From Armigeres subalbatus (Eukaryota; Arthropoda; Insecta; Diptera; Culicidae): 64,000 nt of DNA. The DNA lies in assembly GCF_024139115.2 (NCBI RefSeq), contig NC_085141.1, forward strand, positions 246,806,096 through 246,870,095, written 5' to 3'. Below, in pieces: positions 1 through 11,521 of this stretch. The notes beneath the pieces are model-generated. The model made no database searches and was not told the DNA's origin. It saw nothing but the letters and a program-made list of their open reading frames with translations. Position numbers and translations under genes: made by a program. How positions within the stretch are numbered: position 1 is the first letter of the stretch; each line of letters begins with the position of its first letter.

Positions 1-757
1 TGCTCTTTGGAAAAGGGGAGGGTGTGGGGGGAGGGGTATTGCTAAGTTATTGATCGACTCAGTGTACCTTTTGAACCCCTTGGCCTATTTCAACCAAATT
101 TGGAACACACACTCTTTATCTTAAGGAGATGATGATAAGGGAGTTAGGTATGCTCTTTGGAAAAGGGGGAGGGTATGGGGGGAGGGGTATTGCTTAACTA
201 TCGATCAACCCAGTTTAAATTCTGAACCCCTCGGCCGATTTCGACCAAATTTGGAACACAATTTCCTTCTCTTAAGAAGGGGTCGATAGGGGGTTAAACA
301 TGCTCTTTGGAAAAGGGGGAGGGTGTGGGGGGAGGGGTATTGCTTAGTTATCGATCAACTCAGTGTAAGTTCTGAACCCCTTGGGTGATTTCAACCGAAT
401 TTGAAACACAAATTCTTTATCTTACAGAGGGAATGATAGGGAGGTTAAGCATGCTCTTTGGAAAAGGAGGAGGGTATGGGGGCAGGGTTATTGCATAGTT
501 ATCGATCAACGCAGTTTTCTGAACCCCTTGGCCGATTTCGACCAAATTTGGAACACAAAATCCTTATCTTAAGAAGGGGACGTTAGGGGGTTAAGCATGC
601 TCTTTGGAAAAGAGGGTGGGTGTGGGGGTAGGTTTATTTCTTAGTTACCGAACAACTCAGTTTAAATTCTGAACCCCTTGACTGATTTCAAACAAATTCG
701 GAACACAAATTCTTTGTCATAAGGAGACGACGATAGGAGATTAGGGATGCTCTTTAC
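1..757. repeat. 150-bp tandem satellite, about five units
   Basis: Units begin with TGCTCTTTGG at 1, 151, 301, 452 and 598, giving periods of 150, 150, 151, 146 and 150 bases; a sixth start at 748 is cut off after about ten bases. Each unit has a G-rich block (GGGAGGGTGTGGGGGGAGGG), an ATCGATCAACTCAGT core and a GATTTCAACCAAATTTGGAA block. The array is open at the left edge, so its true size is unknown. It has no coding potential. Confidence 0.95.
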
Positions 758-915
758 CTTCTGTATGGTGGATGTGATTGCTTTTTTAAAAGTAGGCATT
801 TGCCCGGAATAAGGCAATGGTGGGTGTGATCCTTTCTTTAAAACTATGCGTTGCCCGGAATATGGCATCGATGAATGTGTTTCCTTCTTTAGAATAGACG
901 TTTGCCCGGAATAAG
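758..915. repeat. Dispersed ~54-bp repeat (TTGCCCGGAATA family)
   Basis: Three imperfect direct units share TTGCCCGGAATA followed by TGTGATCCTTTCTTTAAAA-like sequence. The same motif in reverse orientation (ATTCCGGGCAAATGC) recurs near 13500, 46660 and 47155, so this is an interspersed family and not a local satellite. Confidence 0.7.
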
Positions 916-1764
916 ACCTTTCAAACCCACGATCCCTTCTTCAAAATCAGTCAATGTTTCCAAAAGCCTTCTTTTAATCAAATGATAAAGTATGAATAAG
1001 TAAACACAATTACCCTGTTGATTGGTTTTATCATTTTCCGATTGTAAAAGAAAACTGCAAACCAAACTGGCAATTCCGAGCAAGGCCGGGTACATAAAGC
1101 TAGTATTGAATAAAAAATCATTTTTGAGCCTTGGATGAAGAAATGTCTGCATCTACATTCAAAAATGTCTGCATATTCTTATATAAACAAGCCGTCTGAG
1201 TATTGCTTTCTTAAAGACAAAAAATAGACATTTTCAATAAACAAATTAACATCATTATGTCAAGAATAACCTTAAAATGTTTAAACTAGCAATGGAAAAT
1301 ATGTTTTAAATACTATACTAGGTGAACCGGCCCTGGGCCGAAACCCTCTTTAATAAAGATAATAATAATAATGTTTTAGATACGAACTATGCCCTTCAGT
1401 ATGTGCTGACCCATCTAATAATAAATTGTTATCATCAAATCGAGTGACAATAAAGTAGAACCAAATTATACCTCCTACAAACTCATAATCTCCACATTAA
1501 AATGTACACGATGCTCAAAAACGGCCCTGACCCATCTTACCCCGTGACCCATCTTGCCCCGCCTAACCCTATTTGCTCTAAGTAGCGCGGATTTGGCGCG
1601 AAATGGATTTGATGTCGCGTGGAAATGGCGCGGATTTGATTTTAGTCGGCGTGCATTTGGCGCGGAAATTATTTCTGGATTCCCGTAACAACCCAAACAA
1701 AAGCCAAACAACAGCCAAAAACAAAAGAGGCTACTGCACAGAAGAAGCTGACAAAACTGCAAAG
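916..1764. other. Intergenic or intronic, no gene seen
   Basis: This stretch is AT-rich with a short ATA run near 1363-1376. At 1580-1665 a few short direct repeats (GGCGCGGATTTG, ATTTGGCGCG) lie just upstream of the LINE fragment. No ORF here resembles a known protein. Confidence 0.5.
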
Positions 1765-3053
1765 GTTAGTGTCCATTGCTATAACGGGAGCGATGCGTAG
1801 CACTCCTTCAAAATCGTTAGATGCAATTCTAAATCTGCTACCATTGTATGAGTTCGTGCAGTTAGAAGCGGAAAAGAATATGCAAAAACTTAAACGATTG
1901 AAGTTATTCAAGCCAGGCGATTTAGTGGGCCACTTGAGTATCTCACAAAATTTTCAATATGGGCCAGTGATGGATATAAGTGGAGACTGGATGAAACCTG
2001 TGGAGAACTATGACATTCGTTATTACATACGTGAGCCATCACGTATGGACTGGGAAGTCGGAGGTCCCACTGTTCGGGACGGTTCCATAAAATTCTACAC
2101 AGATGGCTCAAAAATAGGAACAAAAACGGGAGCAGGAATTTTCGGCCCTGGGATATCGATCTCAGTGGCAATGGGAAACTATCCAACTGTGTTCCAAGCG
2201 GAGATTTTTGCTATAATGAAATGTGCTAATATCTGTGTAGAGAAGAAAAATAGATATGCAAATATTTGTATCTTCACAGATAGTCAAGCGGCATTCAAAG
2301 CATTGAGTAGCTTTAAATGTACATCAAAACTTGTCTGGGACTGCATTCTTTCATTGCGAAAAGTGTGCCAAGAGAACTCCGTAAATCTGTACTGGGTTCC
2401 AGGACACTGTGGCATTGAAGGTAATGAAAAGGCAGACGAGCTTGCAAAACAAGGTTCAAACACACAGTTTATTGGCCCAGAACCTTTCTGCGGTATATCA
2501 TACTGTACTATAAAAATGGAATTGAAATCCTGGGAAGCACAAAGGTTGATGACCAACTGGTTGGTTGCTGAAAAGTGTGCTCAATCAAAGAGATTTATAA
2601 TTCCCAATGTTAAAGTAACCGAAAAGCTCTTGGAGCTCAGCAAGAGAGCTCTTTGCATCTTCACTGGCCTAATAACCGGACACTGCCCGAGCAGATATCA
2701 CTTGAAAAATATTGGCCAGATTCAGAGTGATATCTGTCGTTTCTGTAACATGGAACGTGAAACCTCGGAACATCTGCTTTGCAGTTGCGATGCATTGTAC
2801 AAGGGTAGATCTAAATTTCTAAATAGTGGCTTTATGCAACCAGGAGATATTTGGACTGCAAATCCTGGAAAGGTAGTGGGTTTTATTAACTCAATTATAC
2901 CGGACTGGGAAAAGACGCGTCTTAGGTTGTTTACTTGACAAATGGTGATCAACCTACAAGATGCGAATAGATAGTTAAGAGTAATCAGGGGTATACCACA
3001 AAAGTTCAACTCAATGCACGCAGTGGTTCTACGCCCCAACAAAAAAAAACAAC
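1765..3053 (+). mobile_element. 5'-truncated LINE (non-LTR retrotransposon), 3' portion
   Basis: This is the 3' end of an RNase H-bearing LINE: C-terminal ORF2 (next entry), a short 3' UTR and an A-rich end near 3040 (CCCCAACAAAAAAAAACAAC). Everything upstream of the late reverse-transcriptase region is missing, as expected from incomplete target-primed reverse transcription. It meets an oppositely oriented LINE fragment at about 3055-3075. RNase H together with a C-terminal Cys/His knuckle suggests the LOA, I or R1 group; the clade is inferred. Confidence 0.85.
1769..2938 (+). CDS. LINE ORF2 C-terminus: RNase H domain plus Cys/His knuckle
   Basis: This 389-codon open frame starts at a GTG inside a truncated element, so the first codon is not a real start. 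Residues 8-50 (GAMRSTPSKSLDAILNLLP) match the stretch that follows the reverse-transcriptase fingers and palm in LINEs. Residues 106-230 form an RNase HI domain: D112 in YTDGS, E145 in QAEIFA, D171 in FTDSQAA, the WVPGHCGIEGNE block around H213, and D223 in KADELA. All expected acidic catalytic residues are present. A C-terminal CRFC...H...C knuckle follows at about residues 323-340. In an intact element this domain removes the RNA strand during cDNA synthesis. The frame is open, but endonuclease and reverse transcriptase are missing, so the copy cannot move by itself. Confidence 0.85.
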   Translation: MSIAITGAMRSTPSKSLDAILNLLPLYEFVQLEAEKNMQKLKRLKLFKPGDLVGHLSISQNFQYGPVMDISGDWMKPVENYDIRYYIREPSRMDWEVGGPTVRDGSIKFYTDGSKIGTKTGAGIFGPGISISVAMGNYPTVFQAEIFAIMKCANICVEKKNRYANICIFTDSQAAFKALSSFKCTSKLVWDCILSLRKVCQENSVNLYWVPGHCGIEGNEKADELAKQGSNTQFIGPEPFCGISYCTIKMELKSWEAQRLMTNWLVAEKCAQSKRFIIPNVKVTEKLLELSKRALCIFTGLITGHCPSRYHLKNIGQIQSDICRFCNMERETSEHLLCSCDALYKGRSKFLNSGFMQPGDIWTANPGKVVGFINSIIPDWEKTRLRLFT

Positions 3054-3075
3054 CCTGTTCATGTAAAATTGTACG

Positions 3076-3690
3076 AATATGACGTCTACAGATGAACATT
3101 ACTTTGGTTTTCGATGAATTTATGGGAAGTAAATTATTTATCGACCATTGCAACACTCTTTGTAGGCCAAAATTAATCAAATTCGCTAAGTTCTCTAAGT
3201 TAGCATCACCTGAACAAAGATACAGTTGTACATCATCTGCAAACATTTGGATCAAACAGTATTTTAAGACTGATGGTAAACCGTTTATAAATAACGAAAC
3301 AAACAGTGGACCTAATACTGGTCCTTGGGGTACACCCAATAGAATGTTGATGGGACTGGATAGACTGTCATTTAATTCCACTACTTGAGTACGCGAATGC
3401 AAATAAGATCTTATTAGATAAACAGCATCGTGACTAAGACTGAATTGATATGACAATTTTTGCAGTAGTTTGACATGGGAGATTAAAACATTGTATATAA
3501 CTTTGAACTTGAATCTTGAGAATTTTCTCAAACACTTTTGAGAGCGAACACAAAATACTGATTGGACGAGGATTTTTCAAACCAGCTCCAGCAGGTTTGT
3601 GCGTATCGGGATTATTAGTTTTGAGAAAAATGAGTGCAAAGATTTTCGATATTTCTAAATTTTGCACAAATTGCATTGGAGTTCAAAAAA
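3076..3690 (-). pseudogene. Jockey/CR1-type LINE reverse-transcriptase fragment
   Basis: Two overlapping minus-strand frames, shifted relative to each other near 3480-3530, together show a reverse-transcriptase palm. PISILCSLSKVFEKIL lies at about 3540-3590, then GVPQGPVLGPLFVSLFINGLP, and FADD at 3232-3243. The catalytic DD pair survives. The fragment lacks the endonuclease and C-terminal part and needs a frameshift to read through. It abuts the RNase H LINE 3' to 3'. Confidence 0.85.
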
Positions 3691-4739
3691 AATACAAATA
3701 TTCCGTGAATTTTCACATTTATTATAAACAACGTACAAACCATATCAACATATTGCCGCAAAGCTCTAAAACCTAAGCATTTTTCGCTGTAGTCAACTCA
3801 AATTTGATCATAATTTCACTTACACCACTCTGCTTCTAAACCCATCATTTGATTTTTATACCACGCTGGTATTAATTTGCACTTTTTCGAGATTTTCTAA
3901 TCTTCGCAACATATTTGCATCCAGTTTCCGACGACAAGACTAACGTTCCTTTACACTTCCAAAAAAGTCGACTGATCTAATAGCTCTACGTTTTTACTGG
4001 GTGATTTTTCAAAAAAAAAAGTCAATTTGTGAAAACTATTTTTCATTACCCAAAATAGAAGCTAAATACATATTTTCTAAATTTGAAGCAAAATATTCAG
4101 AAAAACTACATTGAATGGATATTATCTATAGGAAGCATCGAAATTTTCATGGAACATTACATGCATTTTAATTTGCCGACTATTTTTTAGTGTGCTTATA
4201 ATTTCTGGAACAGTCTATATTTTTATTATTACTATTTTCGAGAAACTTGCATATATTCATCTCATCGCGAAACAAAGAAACACAGCATCAATTTCGCTGC
4301 TTCTTTTTGTTAACATACGTACTCACTGCTGAAAAAAATCACAAAAATGAGAATCAAAACAAATTCTTTTTCATTGCTTGGCTTGGAATAAATATGAGAG
4401 CTATGAAATTAAGTCCAGAAGCGGTAACCCTACTTGACAACTTTTCTGTCTGTAGAGTAGATTCAACTTTACTTGTGTTACTTTCAAGATCAATTATACT
4501 TTTATCTTTTTCCTTCATATGATTTTATGAACAATTTTGAACTAATTATTCTTCCATTCTGTTCTATTGCAGGTAAAACCAGTCGCGTGATGTAACTTAG
4601 AAACTGTAATCCACCATAAACCAGATCTATCCTAATGTTGCACAATGTTGGTATGTACAATGAATCCATCAGTTTAGCGTTTCGCATTTTCTCGTAGTAT
4701 CACCTCATCACCCACACCGCTCTAAAACCAAACAAAAAT
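3691..4739. other. AT-rich, no gene seen
   Basis: Low-complexity AT-rich sequence with several A and T runs. The ORFs here are short and have no recognisable motifs. Confidence 0.5.
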
Positions 4740-5320
4740 TAGCTCTGCCCACACCAATTCAGTTTTTGTTCTGTGATGTCGTTGGGACTCTGTCGCAGCA
4801 ACTAGATATATGCCTTAAGTTCTCACCAACAACGCGACAATGATCCACTTGGCTGCGACTGCCGTCGTCGCTGCGAAAAACTGCGTAGCTTTGCGTGCAG
4901 CTTAACAGACGTGATTATTGGTACTCAATACGTTCTCGCGTCATCAACAAAAACTACTCGAATGCAAATTGTCCGAAATGCGAAATGTACCCGATGGGGC
5001 AATCCTCACTATATGTCGTTTGCCGTGTCGTCTCTCTGTGGCCCACCACACCAATCACGACAAGACATCAATCTTTTCGCTGGTTTGTGGTTAGGCCGGT
5101 GAGTAACGATGTGACCGTCGAACACGGCTTCTACACAGAAGCGCGCGGACCTGTCAGAGACTACGAGAGCGCAATTTGAATAATTGAAGCAATTAGCGGC
5201 GGCGATTTGAGTTACAAACCACTCATCGGGCTGCCGCTAGCCGTCCACGCCGACACTGCAATCGGCCGTACAAATGTACATCTCGACACTTCGGCTCGAC
5301 AGCGTTAAGTCCACATGATC
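4740..5320. promoter_or_regulatory. GC-rich island, possible promoter or 5' noncoding exon
   Basis: CpG-containing sequence such as CTGCCGTCGTCGCTGCG near 4858 stands out from AT-rich surroundings. A strong donor-like GGCCG|GTGAGT occurs at about 5096-5104. Two overlapping + frames of 63 and 94 codons cross it, but neither resembles a known protein. Mosquito genes often have a distal noncoding first exon in such islands. Assignment to the IP6K gene downstream is speculative, given the 26-kb distance. Confidence 0.2.
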
Positions 5321-5483
5321 CGAACGTTTCTGGTGTAACATCGCTGAAGGGCATATCATTGGCAGCTTATTCTGTCTATCAATATAGCATTATAAATTGT
5401 CAGCTTTTTTGTCAGTTGTAACATCACATTGAATCAAGAAAATTGTCGAAACGGATCGGTCTTCGATAACAGGCTGTTTTGAA

Positions 5484-5930
5484 ATGTTGCGCGAGGATTC
5501 GTGGGATTGTCTGTCGATCGTATTCGACAACGATGCGGCGATTCGGATGTTTGTTTTAATCATACTCCCACCACCAGTTTCTTCGAAGCACAATGAAGAG
5601 TTCTTGCTAAATGATCAACTTCCCTTGCGGCTCACTGAATTGGTTGACCGATCAGTCAGCAGTAATTTGCTATATGCCGTCTCTGAATGTTTGCGCTTTG
5701 CTCTGAATCAATCAATAAACGCTTGCCTCGTGCGAACTAATGAAAAAATAACTTCCTTGAGGAAGAATACGGTAAACGGCGTTTTTTCTTCCTTTCTTGA
5801 ACCTGACACAGTAGCGCGCCGTTGGTTAACCGCGCGATCTTTGTTCGATCGAAAAGTTTTGCTTACCGTAGGAAATTTGAAGCGTGTGATTCTTTGTTCA
5901 CGCCAACAAATGGCTACCAGTGGAACCTGA
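5484..5930 (+). other. Unrecognised 148-codon ORF, probably not a gene
   Basis: An ATG-started frame of 148 codons in moderately GC-rich unique sequence. I see no domain, repeat, signal peptide or conserved motif. Its length in this composition is modestly more than chance. There is no polyadenylation signal or splice site obviously tied to it. It may be a chance ORF or a decayed element; I give no function. Confidence 0.12.
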
Positions 5931-5939
5931 TACGGTGCA

Positions 5940-6980
5940 CTGTTGTTATTATAATTAATAATTAACAGCTGTGCGTGAACTTGTCACACAGGTCGAACGA
6001 GACTAAGATTCTAAGCTCAGCCTATTCATTACTGCTGGCTTGTACAACTAAGTTGTTATTTGATTTACAAGAAGAAAATTATTCTTGATTCACAAATGAT
6101 TGCTTATAGCTTGTAGATCCTGAATTGCTAGTAGCATTTACCGCTTGAAAGGAATTTTAAATCAAGTCTGACTATTGACAAAAGAGATTCGATTGATTGA
6201 TCTTTATTCTTCAACGCTCTCAACCCTTATGAAAATACAATACATAAGATTATGGAGATTTACAATCACATGATTGATGTAGTCAATTTATCACGCTAGG
6301 CTTAGGTGATAATCTTGACACCGTTCGCTCAATAGTTGAACCTTAAACGCCTTGTTGAGTCTAATCAAATTCCAAAATATGTCACTGTTGCTAACCGTCC
6401 TCAAAATGTTATCATTTTCCCATTTAACCACATGTTTACTAACAGCCTAACTACCGTTTTGCAAAACACAGATTTTCAGTCACTGCAGCGAGCCACTTTA
6501 CCAGCGGCAACATTGCTGCCACGCTTCGTCCATCAAAACAAATTGAATGTTTATAAATTCAATTGCCTTTGGAGCTAGCTGAATCGCAATTCATATTCTC
6601 TAGAATCACCTAATATGTAACTGTTACCGAACGATAACACGTGTTCTCTTTGTCCCATATACATATGTGCAAAGGTGTCGCGCGCGTGTTATCGCAGGGC
6701 AGGCCAGACAAGACGACAACAAACGTAACACCTGAAGTCAGTTAATATATACTTACCTATAGCTTGTATCTATCTACCTACGTCTTACAACTACAATGGG
6801 AGTAATTCCATTTACCTTCCAGTCTGGAAGCGTAATTACAGTCATTTGATACTAATGATTCGGTTGTTGCTTCGAGATGAGCGTTTTTAAGCTCTCTTAT
6901 TTCCTGACTAGATAAAGTGGCAGGCAGTCTCTTTTCATTTTAGAGGAAATCCCAAGATAAACTGTCTTTACTACCTTGAC
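5940..6980. other. No gene seen
   Basis: AT-rich sequence with one 80-codon frame at 6336-6578 that has no recognisable feature. Nothing else is supportable. Confidence 0.5.
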
Positions 6981-6983
6981 GAA

Positions 6984-7505
6984 TTATAAAAGTACCGTTT
7001 CGATGGGGGATTGAGCTAGAGCTTGGTTTACCACTCGTAGTGGCCAACTCATTTTGAATCGATCAACTATTCGTGCACAAAGAACCAATAGATGTTGAGT
7101 AGACTGGCCCCAGAAACAGAAAGTTGTCCATTCTATGGGGCACTCGTCAGGGTGTTGTCCTCGGGTGTGGGTAACCGAGCTCGTACACCCATTCACTTGC
7201 GTTCGGTGAACCATTTCGGTTGCCTTCGGATAACGGGTGGACGCTTGACCAAGAAACGTTTCCAGAACTAATCAAGCTGACGCTGGATTCCACTCAACGT
7301 ATCTCGCAGATTCTCCTGGGATTCACTTACGTTGACACTGGCTTGCTCCACTCCACTAGTGGGCCGTCCCGGCTTCACTTCCTATCCGAGGGAAGTGACC
7401 ACACATTTTTCATCTTAGAAAATGCCAACGGCGCCGACTGAGATTGAACCTAGGTCTGCTAGAGTGACAGGTAGTTACGCTTACCACTCAACCACCGGCG
7501 CCGAT
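6984..7505 (-). mobile_element. tRNA-derived SINE-like repeat, minus strand
   Basis: Read on the minus strand, the element opens at 7505 with a tRNA-like head and continues about 450 bases into a GC-richer body. The head has a perfectly complementary GGCGCCG/CGGCGCC acceptor-like pair, an A-box-like GGTTGAGTGGTAAGC, a CTGTCAC loop typical of tRNA-Asp and a B-box-like GGTTCAATCT. The A and B boxes would act as an RNA polymerase III promoter. The far limit of the body is approximate and no tail is clear. It could instead be a tRNA pseudogene inside another repeat. Confidence 0.55.
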
Positions 7506-8224
7506 TGAAAGCTGTTAGATTTATTTGTACAGCCGAATAAGGTCAATTTTCCGATTATTTGGACTGCACAGAAAAAGTGCGTTTTTCCTCCATACCGAAA
7601 GTAAAAAATAAGGACAAATCTGTTCCAAAGTTAAATGATTTATTACCCATTATATTTAAAATTGAGTAATAATAATTCATATCAACGAAATTCATCAACT
7701 TTTAAAAAAGCTTCCCAATTTGCATATAAGTAGCGCAACAGTTAGCAACAGTGCTTCACAAGTTGTTACCAAGTACGGAGGCTACGTCGAAGCAAAACAA
7801 TCCCAGATATCTTTCTTTGGAAAGCAACATTCGATAGCACATCCCACATGCCAATGAAAAATAAAACGATGAAACACGCTTTTTCGACGCGTGTACTGGA
7901 CTTGATTAGGGGAAAAACAAAAAAAATCCGCAATCCTTGGAAACTCATCAATTAGCGCAAGAGCGAACAAAAAGTATCCCCAAGCAATGGTGGAAAAACT
8001 TGTTTTTCTGTCGTTAATCGTTGCTGATCTTCTTCGTAAAACTGGGGGCTCCAGGCTACCAAATAATTGGCTTCGCGAATAATACGAATAAAGTTAATTT
8101 GTGTTTTGTCTAGTCGAATGTAAATTAACGTCAATTCTATCGTGTAAAAGAGCAAATAGCTGTTTGCAAAAAAAAAAAAGAAATAGGAAACACGGAATCA
8201 ATTTACCCATGCCATACATCACAA
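7506..8224. other. No gene seen
   Basis: AT-rich sequence; overlapping short minus-strand frames at 7766-7970 have no recognisable motif. Confidence 0.5.
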
Positions 8225-8462
8225 TATGAACAACACCCCGAGTGGTGCAAAGAGCCGACCTAAAAAGTCTCCATCCTGGGCGATATCCAGCGATCGCCTT
8301 AACCTGTTGCCAAGTTAGATTTCGGTCGACTTCTTTAATTTCTTTATGGAGGCTACGCCGCCATGAGCCTCTGGGTCTGTCTTTGCTGCGATGTCCGGTT
8401 GGGTCCCAGTCTAATGCTTGTTTGCATATTTCATTTCCGCCCCTACGTAAGGTGTGGCCGAT
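8225..8462 (-). pseudogene. LINE ORF2 C-terminal fragment
   Basis: The minus strand encodes WIGHTLRRGGNEICKQALD, then GHRSKDRPRGSWRR, and ends in a Trp-rich TWQQVKAIAG block. This is the conserved C-terminal signature of an APE-type LINE and matches the one in the element at 61690-64000, so the two belong to the same or a sister family. Only the last ~80 codons remain. Confidence 0.8.
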
Positions 8463-8657
8463 CCAGCCCTATCGGCGACAACGACGATGGACGATTTACT
8501 ATTTGCACTGAAGGAATTCAAAAGGACTCCATTAGCTGCTAGATTGAAAAAGCCCTTGGCAAAAAATCTACCATTTAAAATGACGCCCTTCACTATGATG
8601 ATTAATGAAACATTTGAAGTAAAAAGCAAAATATGCTTATTACATAAGGCATTTTCC

Positions 8658-8853
8658 AATAGAGGTAATAAACTATAGAGGACGATTGTCGCTTCGGTTC
8701 CCTTTGTTATCGTCCCCAAACATGTTGGGTATCTATCTGTCAAAACGTACTGATTTTTCCTTTGTTGACATTTAGTGCCGTATCCTCGCCAGCAAAAGAT
8801 GTTTTGCCAGTGACGACAGCGACAATCTTCATCTATAGTTTATTACCTCTATT
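8658..8853. mobile_element. Short hairpin MITE-like element
   Basis: AATAGAGGTAATAAACTATAG at 8658 is matched by its reverse complement ending at 8853, and the inverted match continues inward through GACGATTGTCGC / GCGACAATC. The element is about 196 bases with no coding capacity. TSDs were not resolved. Confidence 0.6.
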
Positions 8854-9292
8854 TATTTTCCTGACTTTTAAATCTTTCCTTTCCCAATAGTATGTTGTTT
8901 TAGTATCCTAGGGCGTTACAAATATTTAATTTGAATTATGTCCTACTGGTCTTCGGGAGGTCAAGGGGGGGATAATAAAAAATAAATAATAAAATGAAAA
9001 AAATCGATAAAACTCCTCGGATGTTTTGAAATCGTCAAAATCGTTCGAATTTGTTTTTGTTGCCCCCTCAAAATATTATTTTTGGACAAAAAAAACGAGG
9101 TGGGAGACATAGGGGAACGGTTTGCCACTTCATCTCATTGCTCCTATTTCCATCCCATCAAAAACAAAGCAATGGAAAGCAAATTGGTTTGTTTATTATT
9201 TTTGTGATTTTTTTCAACAGTGAGCACGCATGTTGACAAAAAGAAGCGACGAATTTGGTGCCGTATTTCTTTGTTTAGCGATGAAATGGATA

Positions 9293-9514
9293 TAGGGGAA
9301 GTGCACCGGTTTTGGCCAACTTAGTGCCTAATTTGGCCAACACTGAAAAATACATATTTTTCCAAAATATTCAAACAGTTGAAAGCAGCGTTTAAGCGTG
9401 AGGGATATATCTCTTGTTGGAACTAATAAAACCCTTGCGAATTGCTTTATTTTTGGAGTTATTCGCAAAATTGGCCAAATTAGGAACATGGCCAAAACCG
9501 GTACAGTTCCCCTA
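9293..9514. mobile_element. TA-flanked MITE (TAGGGGAAG ends, 222 bp)
   Basis: The left end TAGGGGAAGTGCACCGG pairs with the right end, whose reverse complement begins TAGGGGAACTGTACCGG. Similarity extends about 27 bases with three mismatches, into GGTTTTGGCCA. Both outer dinucleotides are TA, as expected for Tc1/mariner-type insertion. Confidence 0.8.
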
Positions 9515-10699
9515 TGTACAGTGAGATGGAGATCGGAACAGTTTCCCTAATTGTTTTCAAACATTTGTATCGGCCAAGTTGCAGATGTTGTTCATTACTT
9601 TGAAATTAATGCAAATAAATGTCAATTGGTGGAAAATAATGGATTCTATCTCCCTAAAATGCTATTTCAACCTTGCTAATGTGCTTTTCGCATTGCATTC
9701 TATGACATTTTATCGCCGTTATGTGGATTAATTAGATTTTTTCAAGTACTCGTCTTGAGGACTCTTATTGGGAATGCAAATCTTCGCATGCAACTGGATT
9801 TTTTTGCTTGCTTGGGGCTTAAGGCTCAAGACTCCATCACAATGTTTTGAAAATAAATTACTGTATCGCTTGTTTGTAATAGTGAGGCAATTGGTACGGA
9901 AAAGTGAGTGAAGTGAAGTGAAAGTGAAAAGTGAAAAACCAAGTGAGTGTGTATGTGTTTGATCCGAACGTTCGAACGTTAGTATGCGTTCGATGAACAT
10001 ATGAATATCGGCCTAGGAAAAACGCAGTTTTCAGTGTTTTTCCAGCAATTCCTCAGTAATTGCTAGTTTTGATAAGTGAAAAATTAATATGAAAATGCCA
10101 TGAATATATCATGATGGAGGGTAAGTCCGTAAATAGCCCCAAAATATTGAATTTAGTTCAAAACTTTATTAGTATTAGAGCGGATTCGAATAAAATCATC
10201 GTCATTATCGGATTGATTAGAGCCTTAAGCGAAGTGGTAAATCCAACAGTGAAACTAGCCGACCGTAACAACCTTAGTCACTTGTAATTGCCGTACACGC
10301 GGCTGATCTCGCGACCGAACTTGCGGCTAGCGGATTCTTATGTTTATACCGTGGATGCTATAGCGTCAATAAGAGAGATTATCGTTGTTGCGCGATCAAT
10401 GCTCAATCAACCCACAAAAGACTGATGATATGGCGGTAACCAGCGTTGTATTCCTTGTACGCACGGGTCTCCGTGATGCTTCCATAAATATCGATTATCT
10501 TAGGTTCGCTGTTCACGTAGCAGCTTCTTTCTAAAGCTGAGTGAACGTGGCGTTGGAGTATCTAATAGCCCAAGTAGCTCATGAAACATCTTCCAAACAG
10601 CACATTGTTTCTATTCAGTGCCATTAAAGGCATTCGAAAAACATCAAAGCACGAAAAAGTTGCATCAAGATGTCAATAACGTTCGAATTGTGATCAATG
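9515..10699. other. No gene seen
   Basis: Mixed-composition sequence. Short direct repeats of AGTGAAGTG/AAAGTGAAAAGTG lie at 9905-9945. A 90-codon minus frame at 9728-10000 has no recognisable motif. Confidence 0.5.
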
Positions 10700-11056
10700 T
10701 TTCTTTAACATTGCACGTATGCGCCTTGACTCTCCTAGTACTCCCCATGCACACCATGTGACCCTACACTATCCTGCCTATGCCGCTCGAATGATTGCAA
10801 GAACCCTACAGGTACCCTGCAGGAGGTACTCCATGCTCCCATTTCACAACATAGACAGTCCTCATTCCGTATGGTGTTCACCCCGTCCTGCAACAGGGTG
10901 ACACCACATGTCTACCAAACCGAAGGCGACCCTAGGTTGGTGGCTCCTATGTCGCTCCTACCTCAGCTACGAGGCAGACCCTTTCATGTCTCCAATTTCT
11001 GAGGTGCCGTAGACCCCCGACACTCTTGCCAGGCATAACGAGACTTAATTATTAAT

Positions 11057-11446
11057 TCAGACTAAGGCCGAAGTGGCCTGTGCGGTATATAAGAGTCTTC
11101 TCCATTCGGCTCGGTCCATGGCTACACGTCGCCAACCACGGAGGATCCGCAAGTCATCTTCCACCTGATCGATCCACCTTGCCCGCTGCGCACCTCGCCT
11201 TCTTGTGCCCGTCGGATCGTTGTCGAGAACCATTTTCACCGGGTTACTGTCCGACATTCTGGCTACGTGCCCGGCCCACCGCAGTCGTCCGATTTTCACG
11301 GTGTGAACGATGGATGGTTCTCCCAGAAGCTCATGCAACTCGTGGTTCATTCGCCTCCTCCACGTACCGTCCGCCATCTGCACCTCACCATAGATGGTAC
11401 GCAGCACTTTCCTTTCGAAAACTCCAAGTGCGCGTTGGTCCTCCAC
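11057..11446 (-). pseudogene. LINE ORF2 C-terminal domain
   Basis: FERKVLRTIYGEVQ, then RRRMNHELHELLGEPSIVHTVK, IGRLRWAGHVARM and GTRRRGAQRARWIDQVEDDL form the conserved tail that follows the thumb in this LINE group. The stop at the 3' end looks natural. It lies one frame away from the palm block. Confidence 0.85.
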
Positions 11447-11521
11447 GAGTCCTCGTGTTCGTAGAGGACTACCGGTCTAATGAGCGTTTTGTAGATTGTC
11501 AGTTTGGTACGGCGGCGAACT

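Noticed and set aside
1..757. CRISPR-like array
   Set aside because: Units are 150 bases of continuous similarity without unique spacers; eukaryotic satellite.
5484..5930. 148-codon ORF as a confident gene
   Set aside because: No recognisable domain or splice context; kept only as an unassigned ORF.
7430..7505. Functional tRNA-Asp gene
   Set aside because: The acceptor stem pairs well, but the anticodon arm has extra bases and the B box is imperfect; it continues into a SINE-like body.
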